Positions 1-7,490 of a stretch of 64,000 nt of DNA are shown here, one piece after another. The DNA lies in assembly GCA_040220895.1 (NCBI GenBank), contig JAVJVY010000012.1:1-64000 (forward strand), in the 5' to 3' direction. Source of the stretch: UBA11591 sp040220895 (lineage in GTDB: Bacteria > Bacteroidota > Bacteroidia > Flavobacteriales_E > Vicingaceae). The notes beneath the pieces are model-generated. The model made no database searches and had not been told where the DNA came from. It saw only the letters and a program-made list of their open reading frames with translations. Numbering within the stretch: position 1 is the first letter of the stretch; every line of letters starts with the position of its first letter. Made by a program: the position numbers and the translations under genes.

Positions 1-76
1 GAAAACTACAACGCAGAAAACAGATTAAACAACGAACACTAAATGAACGAAAAAAGCTGAATCGAAAGATTCATTT

Positions 77-143
77 AAATTAGCAAGAGTACTCTCTTAT
101 TTATTGACCGAAAAAGTTCAAAATTATCTGACGACTTACATAT
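77..143. repeat. 67-bp dispersed repeat, copy 1
   Basis: This stretch matches 56860-56926 in the same orientation at about 62 of 67 positions. It contains the perfect palindrome AGAGTACTCT. It stops 4 bp before the stop codon of the minus-strand gene at 148-657, so it lies immediately 3' of that gene. The second copy lies in the same place relative to another AT-rich minus-strand gene. No flanking similarity extends beyond the 67 bp. It may be an element end or a shared downstream signal; its function is not known. Confidence 0.8.
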
Positions 144-147
144 AGTT

Positions 148-657
148 TTATAAAGGAGGATTATCATTAGCACAGAATCCAATTGCACTTTGAATAAGAC
201 CAACGGCGAATTCAAAAAATCGATAATTCATACCATCAGTTAAATTGATGGAATCAGCGTCAAAAGTGCAATTTTTACCTAAATAAGACTTACCTGCTTT
301 TCCTAGACCCATGAATTCATCGAACTCATCATAATAGCGATGTGCTCGGCTACCAGGTGCATGTGCGCCTGTGTGTCTAATATGCTTCCAAGCTTTTAAT
401 TCTAACTTATCTTCTGTGCTTATCCATTTATTGTTTTCATTAAATCCTTCCTCTTCGAGGATTGCAAATATATAGCCCGTACTTATTAAGTTACTCGCTC
501 TATTAAGTTGTTCTTGAATCTTTTTTGTTGCCTCAGGATTATTTTGGTAGTTCACTTTGTTTCGATGCACAGTGCACAACCAACCTATCATATCACGTTC
601 TTCCATCAATCTCTCTTGAAGGGCCATAAACTTTTGTGTTTCAATTGGATTTTTCAT
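148..657 (-). CDS. hypothetical protein with a HEPN-like R-x4-H motif
   Basis: A 169-residue soluble, mostly helical protein without signal peptide or membrane segment. I do not recognise it as a named family. The segment at residues 88-104 reads KAWKHIRHTGAHAPGSR and holds R94-x4-H99, the spacing seen at the active site of HEPN-domain ribonucleases (R-x4-6-H). HEPN proteins are common in toxin-antitoxin and defence systems, and a serine resolvase gene lies just upstream on the same strand, so an accessory or defence role is possible. That is inference from one short motif. The ATG at 657 is the only good start. The base composition is AT-rich, like the next two genes and unlike the core genes further right. 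Confidence 0.6.
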   Translation of the reverse strand: MKNPIETQKFMALQERLMEERDMIGWLCTVHRNKVNYQNNPEATKKIQEQLNRASNLISTGYIFAILEEEGFNENNKWISTEDKLELKAWKHIRHTGAHAPGSRAHRYYDEFDEFMGLGKAGKSYLGKNCTFDADSINLTDGMNYRFFEFAVGLIQSAIGFCANDNPPL

Positions 658-796
658 GATATGACTTTAGTTTCCGTGAAAAGTCTAATGAAGATACAGG
701 ATTGACTGGGATAATTTAAAATAATGGAACTATAATTCTTCTTAATTAATGAATTCATCCATAATTTGAAACGGAGAGAGTGGGTGAAAATGTGTT

Positions 797-1405
797 TTAT
801 TTAGCTTTCAATCCAAATTTTTTAATTTTCAATATAGTATTTGGATGAAGTTCAACGGATCTGGCAATTTCAATTTGACTCATATCGCCCCTTTTTAGTA
901 ATTCCAATGCTCTTTTATTCTTTGGCTTTGATAGGAAGTCTAATGTGTCTTCATTAGTTCCGTTTTTCCTTCCTTTATAAACTCCCTTCATTTTTGCAAC
1001 TTCTATTCCCTCTCTTTGCCTTTCTTTTCTCAAACTATTCTCCATTTCGCCAAACATGGACATCAATTGAATCATCAAATTAACACTTGGATTGATTTTG
1101 CCTTTTTCATAGGTTCTTAGCCCAAGATCTTTATTTACAATTGCAACTGAATATGAATTAAAAGTCTCAATAGTTTGAAGTGTAGAGATGAGATTTCTGC
1201 CAAGACGATCTATTGATTGGATATGTAGTTCTGTAATTCTCTCCTCCTCTAACATTTCTTTAATGATCTTTCCCTTTGGTCTTTCAAAAAAGGGAACAGT
1301 TCCGCTTATTGTATCGGTTAAAACTCTATCAAATTCCTTTTCATCCGTTTGTTGTCTTTCAGGGTTCTGTCCAATTGATGATATTCTTACATATTTCACT
1401 CTCAT
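797..1405 (-). CDS. serine recombinase, resolvase/invertase family
   Basis: About 202 residues, the usual length of a small resolvase or DNA invertase. The N-terminal catalytic domain opens with YVRISSIGQNPERQ, which carries the nucleophilic serine motif (Y-x-R-x-S-s-x-x-Q). SIDRLGRN near residue 66 is the second conserved catalytic block with its arginine. The E-helix region follows (EMENSLRKERQREGIEVAKM), then a GRK motif and a C-terminal helix-turn-helix (SQIEIARSVELHPNTILKIK). It cuts and rejoins DNA through a phosphoserine link. ATG at 1405 is preferred over GTG at 1411 because it begins directly before the catalytic strand. No inverted repeats or res site are evident beside it. It probably belongs to the accessory segment left of tRNA-Phe. 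Confidence 0.9.
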   Translation of the reverse strand: MRVKYVRISSIGQNPERQQTDEKEFDRVLTDTISGTVPFFERPKGKIIKEMLEEERITELHIQSIDRLGRNLISTLQTIETFNSYSVAIVNKDLGLRTYEKGKINPSVNLMIQLMSMFGEMENSLRKERQREGIEVAKMKGVYKGRKNGTNEDTLDFLSKPKNKRALELLKRGDMSQIEIARSVELHPNTILKIKKFGLKAK

Positions 1406-1614
1406 AATCACACATTTTATAGATAGGGGCTAGGCTACGCTATTTATGTGATATATGCGCTATAAAATGAAGGAAATCCGCCATGGAAGCGGTTTTTGTG
1501 AGGCACATTTAAAAGTATACTCTTAAAATATGCCAGTTGGAAATGAATACTTGATATTTTCAACAAACCAAAATTAATGGCTGTCATTAAGTAACAAATT
1601 ATAAATTCACAAAA

Positions 1615-4083
1615 ATGATCACATACAATTTGAAAACTGCTATACTCTTTATTATTTTCTCCCTCTCGGCTACAATGGTTAGAGCACAAATAATCGATTT
1701 AAATTATTATGACCTTGAACTTGAAGTGATTCCGAATAAAAAGTACATTCAAGGAAACAACAAAATATATTTAAAGACACTTGTAGAAACAAAGGAGATC
1801 ATTCTTCAACTTTCGGCTCAACTGATTATAAAATCAATTCGCTATGAAAACAATGGCAGATGGAAAAGTGTTCAATTTTCAAGAGATGATTCCAATGTTA
1901 TTGTTGCATTTAAGAATCCTTTGAAAAAAGGTGAAGATTTGATTTTAGAAATAGTTTATTCAGGACACCCAGTTGAAGCTAAAAAACCTCCTTGGGTTGG
2001 GGGTGTTGTTTGGTCAAAAAGTAAAAATGATAAAGATTGGATTGGCACTTCATGTCAAGTTCAAGGAGGGAGCACTTGGTGGCCTTGCTTTGAGGACTGG
2101 ATTTATGAATCCGATTCTGTTCGACTATCATTTATTATTCCAAAAGGTTTAAAATGTATTTCCAACGGAGTTCTGATAGATCAATTTGATAAAGGAAAGA
2201 ATTCAATATTTGTTTGGAAGTCCAGATATCCAATTAATCCATATGGAATTACAATGAATATTGGCTCATATGACTTGATAGAAGAGAATTACACATCTAT
2301 TTCAGGGAAAAGTTTTCCAATACAATTTTGGCACCTTCCTGAGAATAGATATAAGGCTGAGATTTTCTTTCCACAAATTAGAGATCAACTATCTTTCTTA
2401 GAATCCAGACTTGGCCCATATCCATTTTTAGAGGAAAAATATGCCGCGATTGAAGCTCCATATACTGGAATGGAGCATCAAACTATAATTTCCATTGATA
2501 CCCTTTACCGTAATAATTACTTAGGATTTAATTGGTTGCATTTTCATGAACTTACACATGAGTGGTTTGGAAACATGATAACATCATCATGGAAAGACTT
2601 TTGGATACATGAAGGTTTTGCTACATATATGGAAGCACTCTATGTTGAGGAATTAAAAGGAAGTAAACATTATTGCCGTTTTATTAGTTCATATTATGAT
2701 CGATGCTTAAATGCTCAACCCTTGGCATACCATAAAGCAGTAAATGGTGAGGATGTGTTCTTTATTAAAGGAAAAGAAATTAACAATAGAGATTATTCTA
2801 TCAAAGGGGCATATTTTCTACATCAATTAAGGTTGGAAATAGGTGATTTTCAATTTAATGAATTACTGTCAGACTTGTCCTTAAATTATGCTGAACCTTC
2901 CAATCGAATAAGGAACATTGATACTGATTATATATTAAAAATGACGAATAAGTATACCACAAGGGATTTAACGGAATTATTTTCATCTTTTCTTTATGAA
3001 AGTAGCATTCCTGAACAGTATTCATATGACAATTTTCAATGCAATATTGAGACAGGTTCAGAGGAAGAAATTCTTAAAAAGAAAATAGGTCAAATGATAA
3101 TTATAGGAATTGAGGGTACTATGTTAGAACGAGATTCAAAGTTGTTTAATCACCTTGTTAGAAATGAATTAGGAGGAATCGTATTATATGAAAGAAATAT
3201 TGATCCAGTTGATTCATATGAACGCTTGAAAGAATTCAATTCTGATGTACAAAAGAAGTCACCTATTCCATTATTTATAGCCATTGATGAGGAGGGAGGG
3301 AAAGTGAATCGATTGAAAACTAAATATGGATTCGAAAATAGTGTTAGTGCATCGTATTTGGGAGGCTTAAAAAACTTAGACTCTACTAAATATTATGCTT
3401 CATATACTGCAAAGACCCTTAATGAGCTTGGGATAAATGTAAATTTCGCCCCAGTGCTTGACCTTTGTTCAAATATTGAGAATCCAGTAATTGCCAAACT
3501 TGAAAGATGTTACTCGGAAGATCCCATAACAGTATATGACAATGCTAAAGTTGTTATTGAACAGCACAAAAAAAATAATGTTCTGGCTGTTGTTAAACAT
3601 TTTCCTGGTCATGGAAGTTCTTCAACCGATACTCATTTGGGAATGACTGATGTAACAACCAGTTGGGATAACATTGAACTTGTTCCATATACTAATCTAA
3701 TTAGGGACAATTCTTGTGATGCCGTGATGACCGCACATATAATAAATGAGAATCTTGACACTAGTAAAACGCCAGCTACATTATCATATGATATCAATCA
3801 ATCTCTTCTGAGGGATAGTCTGAGATTTAAAGGATTACTTTTTTCCGATGATATGCAGATGAAGGCTATTAGCAAAGAATACTCATTAGAAGATGCTCTT
3901 TCGTTTACAATTAATTCAGGAGTCGATATTCTAATGTTTTCACATAACATTGATGGGACTAATAACTATTCTCTAACGGAATTGATTCAGGCTATCTATA
4001 TTCTGGTGCAAAACGGAAAAATTTCAGAAGAAAAAATAGAAGAGTCATATTCTCGCATTCGAAACTATAAAAGCAGATTGTAA
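1615..4083 (+). CDS. secreted M1-type metallopeptidase fused to a GH3 (NagZ-like) glycosidase
   Basis: 822 residues with a signal peptide (about 1-25, ending VRAQ). Residues about 25-475 are an M1 aminopeptidase-like module: GMEHQ (285-289) corresponds to the GAMEN exopeptidase motif, HELTH (311-315) is the zinc motif, E333 lies in WIHEG, and Y394 lies in a YSIKGAYFLH context. Residues about 480-822 form a GH3 module: KHFPGHG (661-667), the NagZ-type D672-x-H674 dyad, and FSDDM with the likely nucleophile D745. Only 17 residues separate H315 from E333, whereas M1 enzymes usually have 18. GH3 NagZ enzymes remove beta-N-acetylglucosamine, so the fusion could attack glycopeptides or peptidoglycan fragments outside the cytoplasm (inference). 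The gene is AT-rich like its neighbours, which suggests transfer. Confidence 0.85.
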   Translation: MITYNLKTAILFIIFSLSATMVRAQIIDLNYYDLELEVIPNKKYIQGNNKIYLKTLVETKEIILQLSAQLIIKSIRYENNGRWKSVQFSRDDSNVIVAFKNPLKKGEDLILEIVYSGHPVEAKKPPWVGGVVWSKSKNDKDWIGTSCQVQGGSTWWPCFEDWIYESDSVRLSFIIPKGLKCISNGVLIDQFDKGKNSIFVWKSRYPINPYGITMNIGSYDLIEENYTSISGKSFPIQFWHLPENRYKAEIFFPQIRDQLSFLESRLGPYPFLEEKYAAIEAPYTGMEHQTIISIDTLYRNNYLGFNWLHFHELTHEWFGNMITSSWKDFWIHEGFATYMEALYVEELKGSKHYCRFISSYYDRCLNAQPLAYHKAVNGEDVFFIKGKEINNRDYSIKGAYFLHQLRLEIGDFQFNELLSDLSLNYAEPSNRIRNIDTDYILKMTNKYTTRDLTELFSSFLYESSIPEQYSYDNFQCNIETGSEEEILKKKIGQMIIIGIEGTMLERDSKLFNHLVRNELGGIVLYERNIDPVDSYERLKEFNSDVQKKSPIPLFIAIDEEGGKVNRLKTKYGFENSVSASYLGGLKNLDSTKYYASYTAKTLNELGINVNFAPVLDLCSNIENPVIAKLERCYSEDPITVYDNAKVVIEQHKKNNVLAVVKHFPGHGSSSTDTHLGMTDVTTSWDNIELVPYTNLIRDNSCDAVMTAHIINENLDTSKTPATLSYDINQSLLRDSLRFKGLLFSDDMQMKAISKEYSLEDALSFTINSGVDILMFSHNIDGTNNYSLTELIQAIYILVQNGKISEEKIEESYSRIRNYKSRL

Positions 4084-4211
4084 TATTCAATTATCGGTTT
4101 TGAAGAGAATGCAAAAATAAAAGGATCATTCTTGGCTAATCTAATGGTACAGGATCCTTAGATTTGGTTGTAATCTCATAGATTGTTTTACAGAAATGTT
4201 TTACACAAAAG

Positions 4212-4246
4212 AAAACCCCCAATGATATCAAGTCATTGAGTGTTTT
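4212..4246 (-). terminator. hairpin terminator beside the displaced tRNA-Phe end
   Basis: AAAAC (4212-4216) with CAATGA (4220-4225) pairs with TCATTG (4233-4238) and GTTTT (4242-4246). Read on the minus strand the hairpin is followed by a T-rich run, as in an intrinsic terminator. It lies 5 bp from the partial tRNA-Phe end at 4251-4265, so it may be the original tRNA terminator, now separated from the intact tRNA by the insertion. Confidence 0.6.
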
Positions 4247-4250
4247 AATG

Positions 4251-4265
4251 GTGGTGCCAGCTGGA
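4251..4265 (-). repeat. displaced copy of the tRNA-Phe 3' end (15 bp direct repeat)
   Basis: GTGGTGCCAGCTGGA is identical to 4531-4545, which is the acceptor and T-stem end of tRNA-Phe plus flank. The sequence diverges immediately after 4265. This is the layout left by integration at a tRNA 3' end: one copy rebuilds the tRNA and the other stays with the old downstream terminator. A degenerate third copy, GTGGCGCTGGATTGTCT, lies at 4353-4369. Confidence 0.75.
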
Positions 4266-4530
4266 TTGACTCGCATGCGCCGCTTCGCGGCTGATACCTG
4301 CTCGTCTTAAAAGCTTTACCCGAGTTGCAAAACATTATCGTTTCCGATCCTTGTGGCGCTGGATTGTCTGAACTTTTCCTCCTGCGTCGGACAAAGCTCA
4401 GACTTCCAGCTTATCCGAGTTGCAAATCAAATCGCGCAAGCTTCGCTTGCCGATATTTAATCGCTCACAAAAAAAAGCGAGCTTTTTTGTTGCTCGCTTT
4501 TAAATATCGCTAGTGCGATTTGATTCACTA
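4266..4530. mobile_element. short structured insertion at tRNA-Phe 3' end (putative)
   Basis: The stretch lies between the displaced tRNA end at 4251-4265 and the intact tRNA-Phe and carries no convincing gene. CCGAGTTGCAAA occurs twice (4320-4331 and 4415-4426), and a degenerate tRNA-end copy sits at 4353, so it looks like two nested or tandem units. The unit next to the tRNA (4418-4530) folds into a long hairpin and has a close structural relative beside tRNA-Ala at 59315-59428. Transposition or integration is inferred from the duplicated tRNA ends; no recombinase is encoded inside. Confidence 0.55.
4418..4530 (-). repeat. 113-bp hairpin unit adjoining tRNA-Phe
   Basis: Stem pairs are AATCAAATCGC with GCGATTTGATT, CGATATTTAA with TTAAATATCG, and AAGCGAGC with GCTCGCTT. 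Read on the minus strand, the direction of the tRNA, the inner stem is followed by a run of eight T, so it could end tRNA transcription. The unit begins AGTTGCAAATCAAAT and ends TTTGATTCACTA directly against the tRNA-flanking GTGG. The copy next to tRNA-Ala has the same ends and inner stem, but other stem bases differ in a compensated way. Confidence 0.8.
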
Positions 4531-4531
4531 G

Positions 4532-4604
4532 TGGTGCCAGCTGGAATCGAACCAGCGACACAAGGATTTTCAGTCCTTTGCTCTACCAACTGAGCTATGG
4601 CACC
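4532..4604 (-). tRNA. tRNA-Phe (GAA)
   Basis: A 73-nt cloverleaf. The acceptor is GGTGCCA with TGGCACC and discriminator A, the D arm begins GCTCAGTTGGTAGAGC, the anticodon loop is CTGAAAA with GAA, and the T loop is GGTTCGATTCC. CCA is not encoded. The 3' end faces left, towards the structured insertion. Confidence 0.96.
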
Positions 4605-4915
4605 AATTATTGAGGCGGCAAATGTAAATAAAATTGGTTTTAAAATGGTTTATCTGTCAAATCACCATTGATTCAATCGCCGTAGAATCTTATTCGTGGA
4701 CGCAATCAGTTTGGTTAAACTGAGAATACCTTATAGCTTCAGTCATCCCGGTGCGGCAGTTAAATGGTAGGTTATTACACCAATGCTTTTTAAATAAGCG
4801 AATTCAAAAGGGGATTCAACTATCATTTCAGGCCAGTCGTCTAAAATTTTTGAGCTTCACAAGCTTTATCCATAATTTGACTATCCCGAAAATCTGCCCG
4901 TAGCCCCAATTAAAT

Positions 4916-5143
4916 ATGATAGCCATGTTTTTTCTACTTTATCTATTCAATCACATGATGATCACGCTGATCAGGGCCTTTGTGCGTACACAAAAATTAA
5001 AATACGTTCCCTTTCAAAATAATCCGGATTTTACAAGTTTTCAAAAAGGCTTCGAACGCAGAATTTTAAGGGCATCAACTTTTATTTATGCCTTTGGCCT
5101 GAGCCTGACCGAATACTTTTTGGCTGCTGAATTATTTGCCTGA
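4916..5143 (+). CDS. possible small membrane protein
   Basis: A 75-residue frame with a hydrophobic N-terminus (about residues 1-20) and a second moderately hydrophobic stretch near the C-terminus. The middle is charged (KGFERRILRAS). No family is recognised and no strong ribosome binding site is seen. It lies alone between tRNA-Phe and the Cys-rich protein gene. It could be a chance frame; codon choice is reasonable for a gene, which is the only support. Confidence 0.3.
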   Translation: MIAMFFLLYLFNHMMITLIRAFVRTQKLKYVPFQNNPDFTSFQKGFERRILRASTFIYAFGLSLTEYFLAAELFA

Positions 5144-5237
5144 ATCATCGGTCGTAAATCTTGCTGTTAATTAGTGTTAACAAAGAGGGACGTATGAAAA
5201 TCTTGAATAAGTTTGATGAACATTAAAAAATGACCTC

Positions 5238-5534
5238 ATGAAAAATACTGTTTTGACACTGGCCCTAATGACTGCCATGGGTGCCTTCATCATGACCTCT
5301 AACGCAAATTCAAATGCCCCGGCTACAGCTGATATTACCTGTGACGGCGGGCATAAGTGTGACGACAAATGCAAGAAAGACAAAGATGGCAAGTGCTCGG
5401 AAGCCAAAGCAAGTGCAGAAAATAAAGGCGATGAAAACGCCAAGCCTAGTTGCTGTAAAAAAGGAGAAAAATCCTGCCACGGTGAAAAAGGCAAGTCCAA
5501 AGAATCCAAAAAAGAACTTGATCCTAAGTCTTAA
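5238..5534 (+). CDS. small secreted Cys/Lys-rich protein
   Basis: 98 residues with a clear signal peptide (about 1-24, MKNTVLTLALMTAMGAFIMT). The mature part is almost all Lys, Glu, Asp, Ser, Gly and Cys, with cysteines paired as CDGGHKC, CDDKC, CSE, SCCKKGEKSC, and nearby histidines. This resembles small periplasmic metal-binding proteins, but there is no family match I can name. It is followed by a strong bidirectional terminator shared with the helicase gene, so it is a single-gene unit. Metal binding is inference from composition. Confidence 0.75.
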   Translation: MKNTVLTLALMTAMGAFIMTSNANSNAPATADITCDGGHKCDDKCKKDKDGKCSEAKASAENKGDENAKPSCCKKGEKSCHGEKGKSKESKKELDPKS

Positions 5535-5553
5535 GGAACTTAATCTATTTGTG

Positions 5554-5588
5554 AAAAAGGCCTTCTGTGAAATACAGTGGGCCTTTTT
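5554..5588. terminator. bidirectional intrinsic terminator
   Basis: AAAAAGGCC (5554-5562) pairs with GGCCTTTTT (5580-5588), with an inner CTGT/ACAG pair. The A-run and T-run on either side let it serve both the plus-strand Cys-rich gene and the minus-strand helicase gene; its right edge overlaps the helicase stop codon. Confidence 0.85.
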
Positions 5589-6816
5589 ATTTATTCCCCT
5601 GTCTTCGCTGATTGAATTTTTTCTTGTGGAAAGTTCGTTTTCCTCCCGTGGACCTTCGATTGTCACCTTCCCGCCACTCCGGGCCAGGGCCCAGTGATGC
5701 CGGTGGCTGAAATTTTGGAATCGCCGACCCAATAAGCCGTTCAATGTCACGCAATTTTTGAATGTCTTTCGGATTGACCAATGTAAATGCTTCACCGGTA
5801 GTTCCAACACGAGCTGTTCGGCCTACTCGATGCACGTAATCTTCTGCATCATGAGGCACGTCGTAATTAATAACCATGTTGATCTCTTTTACGTCAATAC
5901 CCCTGCTCATTACATCTGTTGCAACTAGTATCCTGATTCGCTTGGATTTAAAGCCTTGCAATACTTCTTCGCGTTCAGTTTGGGTCAAGTTCGAAGAGAT
6001 GCCCCTGGCCTTGAAACCAACTTTCGCCAGTGATCTCACTATCTCCGAAACGTTGCTTTTGGTGGAAGTAAAAATGATGATACTGTCAAAGTGCTTTCGC
6101 TCCAATAAAAGGGATTTTAGCAGATTTACTTTTTGCTCATCAAATGCCATGTACGCTTTTTGATCCACGCCTTCGGCCGGTTTTGACATGGCTAGTGAAA
6201 GCTCCTGCGGATTTTTCATGATCTTCTGTGCCAGACCCCTGATGCTGGGCGGCATGGTAGCACTGAACATCAGTGTTTGATGCTCTTCGGGTAAATAAGT
6301 AATAATGCGCTGAATATCTTCGATAAAACCCATGTCAAGCATTCTATCGGCTTCGTCTAGTACCAGGTGCTTGATCTGTTTAAAGTTGACATATCCTAGC
6401 TTAAGATGGGACAAAAGTTTGCCAGGCGTGGCTACTATGACCTCGGTCCCTTGGTGGAGGGCATCTTTTTCTCGGTCAAATCCCTTGCCGTCTCCGCCGC
6501 CATAAACGGCCAATGAACCCACATCAACAAAATAAGACAAGCCCTGTATCTGCTGTTCGATCTGCACGGCTAGTTCCCTGGTAGGCACGATGATGAGGGT
6601 GTCGACAAAATTGCTTTGTTTACCAATGAGCATGTGCAAAATAGGAATGATAAAGGCACCTGTTTTACCGGTGCCTGTCTGGGCAAAGGCCATCAGGTCT
6701 TTGTTCTGCAATACGATAGGAATGGCCTGTTCCTGAATTGGAGTAGCTTCTTCAAAACCCATATAAGAAAGGGCTTCCAAAAGCTGCTCGTTAAGACCGA
6801 ATTCACTGAATTTCAC
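5587..6816 (-). CDS. DEAD-box RNA helicase, RhlE-like
   Basis: 409 residues with all helicase core motifs in order: Q motif (FGLNEQLLEAL...TPIQEQAIP), Walker A AQTGTGKT near residue 45, PTRELA, TPGK, DEAD (LDEADRMLDMGF), SAT, then the C-terminal domain with the HRVGRTAR motif near 335. The tail is basic and glycine-rich (about 370-409), as in RhlE/CsdA relatives acting on rRNA or structured mRNA. The start codon is GTG at 6816; a box TATCTTCG ends 5 bp upstream (6822-6829), so the transcript may begin at the start codon. It is transcribed alone and ends in the shared terminator. Confidence 0.95.
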   Translation of the reverse strand: MKFSEFGLNEQLLEALSYMGFEEATPIQEQAIPIVLQNKDLMAFAQTGTGKTGAFIIPILHMLIGKQSNFVDTLIIVPTRELAVQIEQQIQGLSYFVDVGSLAVYGGGDGKGFDREKDALHQGTEVIVATPGKLLSHLKLGYVNFKQIKHLVLDEADRMLDMGFIEDIQRIITYLPEEHQTLMFSATMPPSIRGLAQKIMKNPQELSLAMSKPAEGVDQKAYMAFDEQKVNLLKSLLLERKHFDSIIIFTSTKSNVSEIVRSLAKVGFKARGISSNLTQTEREEVLQGFKSKRIRILVATDVMSRGIDVKEINMVINYDVPHDAEDYVHRVGRTARVGTTGEAFTLVNPKDIQKLRDIERLIGSAIPKFQPPASLGPGPEWREGDNRRSTGGKRTFHKKKFNQRRQGNK

Positions 6817-6821
6817 GCTGC

Positions 6822-6829
6822 CGAAGATA
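6822..6829 (-). promoter_or_regulatory. -7 box of the DEAD-box gene
   Basis: TATCTTCG on the minus strand differs at one base from the Bacteroidota -7 consensus TAnnTTTG. It ends 5 bp before the GTG start, leaving no room for a leader with a ribosome binding site. Confidence 0.45.
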
Positions 6830-6932
6830 CTTATTCTTCGTGGATAGAAGTGCTATTGCTTTAAGTACGAGTGGTAAAAAGGAATGCTTTCGAGCCGTAA
6901 TAAATATAAATACAAGAGAAGCTGAAATGGCA

Positions 6933-7490
6933 TCAGTTCATTTCATCAACGGCAAGTCCGCGTGCTTTGATTATTACCTCTTGAACGGCAAATTGCCAAT
7001 AGCTCAGCCCGCGATCCACCGCTCTTGGTTCGGTAATAATTTGCGAATCGGTCACATTCATGCGAAAAGTGCTTATTCCTTCCACTAGATTCTGGGGTAA
7101 CACCCCTGAAAAGGCCACTTTAATTTGCTTATCTGCCCCCTGATTGAATTCGAAACGAACCGAATCCTGATTATGTAAGACTATTCCATCATAGGTGATG
7201 AATGTAAAGTTCATCATCAGATCGATGTGATCATACGTCGAAGTAAGATCCCAGAGAATCAAAAAATCCCCTGTTGGGTAAAGCGCCAATTCAAAATGCT
7301 CGCCCATCCATTGCACATTTTCTTCATCTGGATAATACAACTGCGTTTCATGCGACCAGTAAATACATTCACCCTGGCAGATGGATCTTAGTCCCTGGGC
7401 ATAAGTTGATGCCGCCACGAGCAATAATATGCCCAGGACTATCAAGAACCTGATTAGTTTATTACTGTATTCTGGTTTATTAGTCTTCAC
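6933..7490 (-). CDS. secreted protein of unknown function
   Basis: 185 residues with an N-terminal signal segment (about 12-32, ending ASTYAQ), so probably periplasmic or surface located. The mature part is rich in beta-type sequence with no family I recognise. It starts with GTG at 7490, and that codon overlaps the 3' end of the preceding gene by 11 bp, showing translational coupling. It is the last gene of a three-gene minus-strand operon (8395 to 6933), all coding for small secreted proteins. The operon lies downstream of LytTR-type repeats. Confidence 0.75.
   Translation of the reverse strand: MKTNKPEYSNKLIRFLIVLGILLLVAASTYAQGLRSICQGECIYWSHETQLYYPDEENVQWMGEHFELALYPTGDFLILWDLTSTYDHIDLMMNFTFITYDGIVLHNQDSVRFEFNQGADKQIKVAFSGVLPQNLVEGISTFRMNVTDSQIITEPRAVDRGLSYWQFAVQEVIIKARGLAVDEMN

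Noticed and set aside
1444..1689. 81-codon minus-strand frame between the resolvase and the M1-GH3 gene
   Set aside because: It overlaps the signal peptide of the M1-GH3 gene and has no coding character.
4325..4513. 62-codon frame inside the tRNA-Phe insertion
   Set aside because: It runs through the hairpin and tandem units, is basic and of odd composition, and is explained by the repeat structure.
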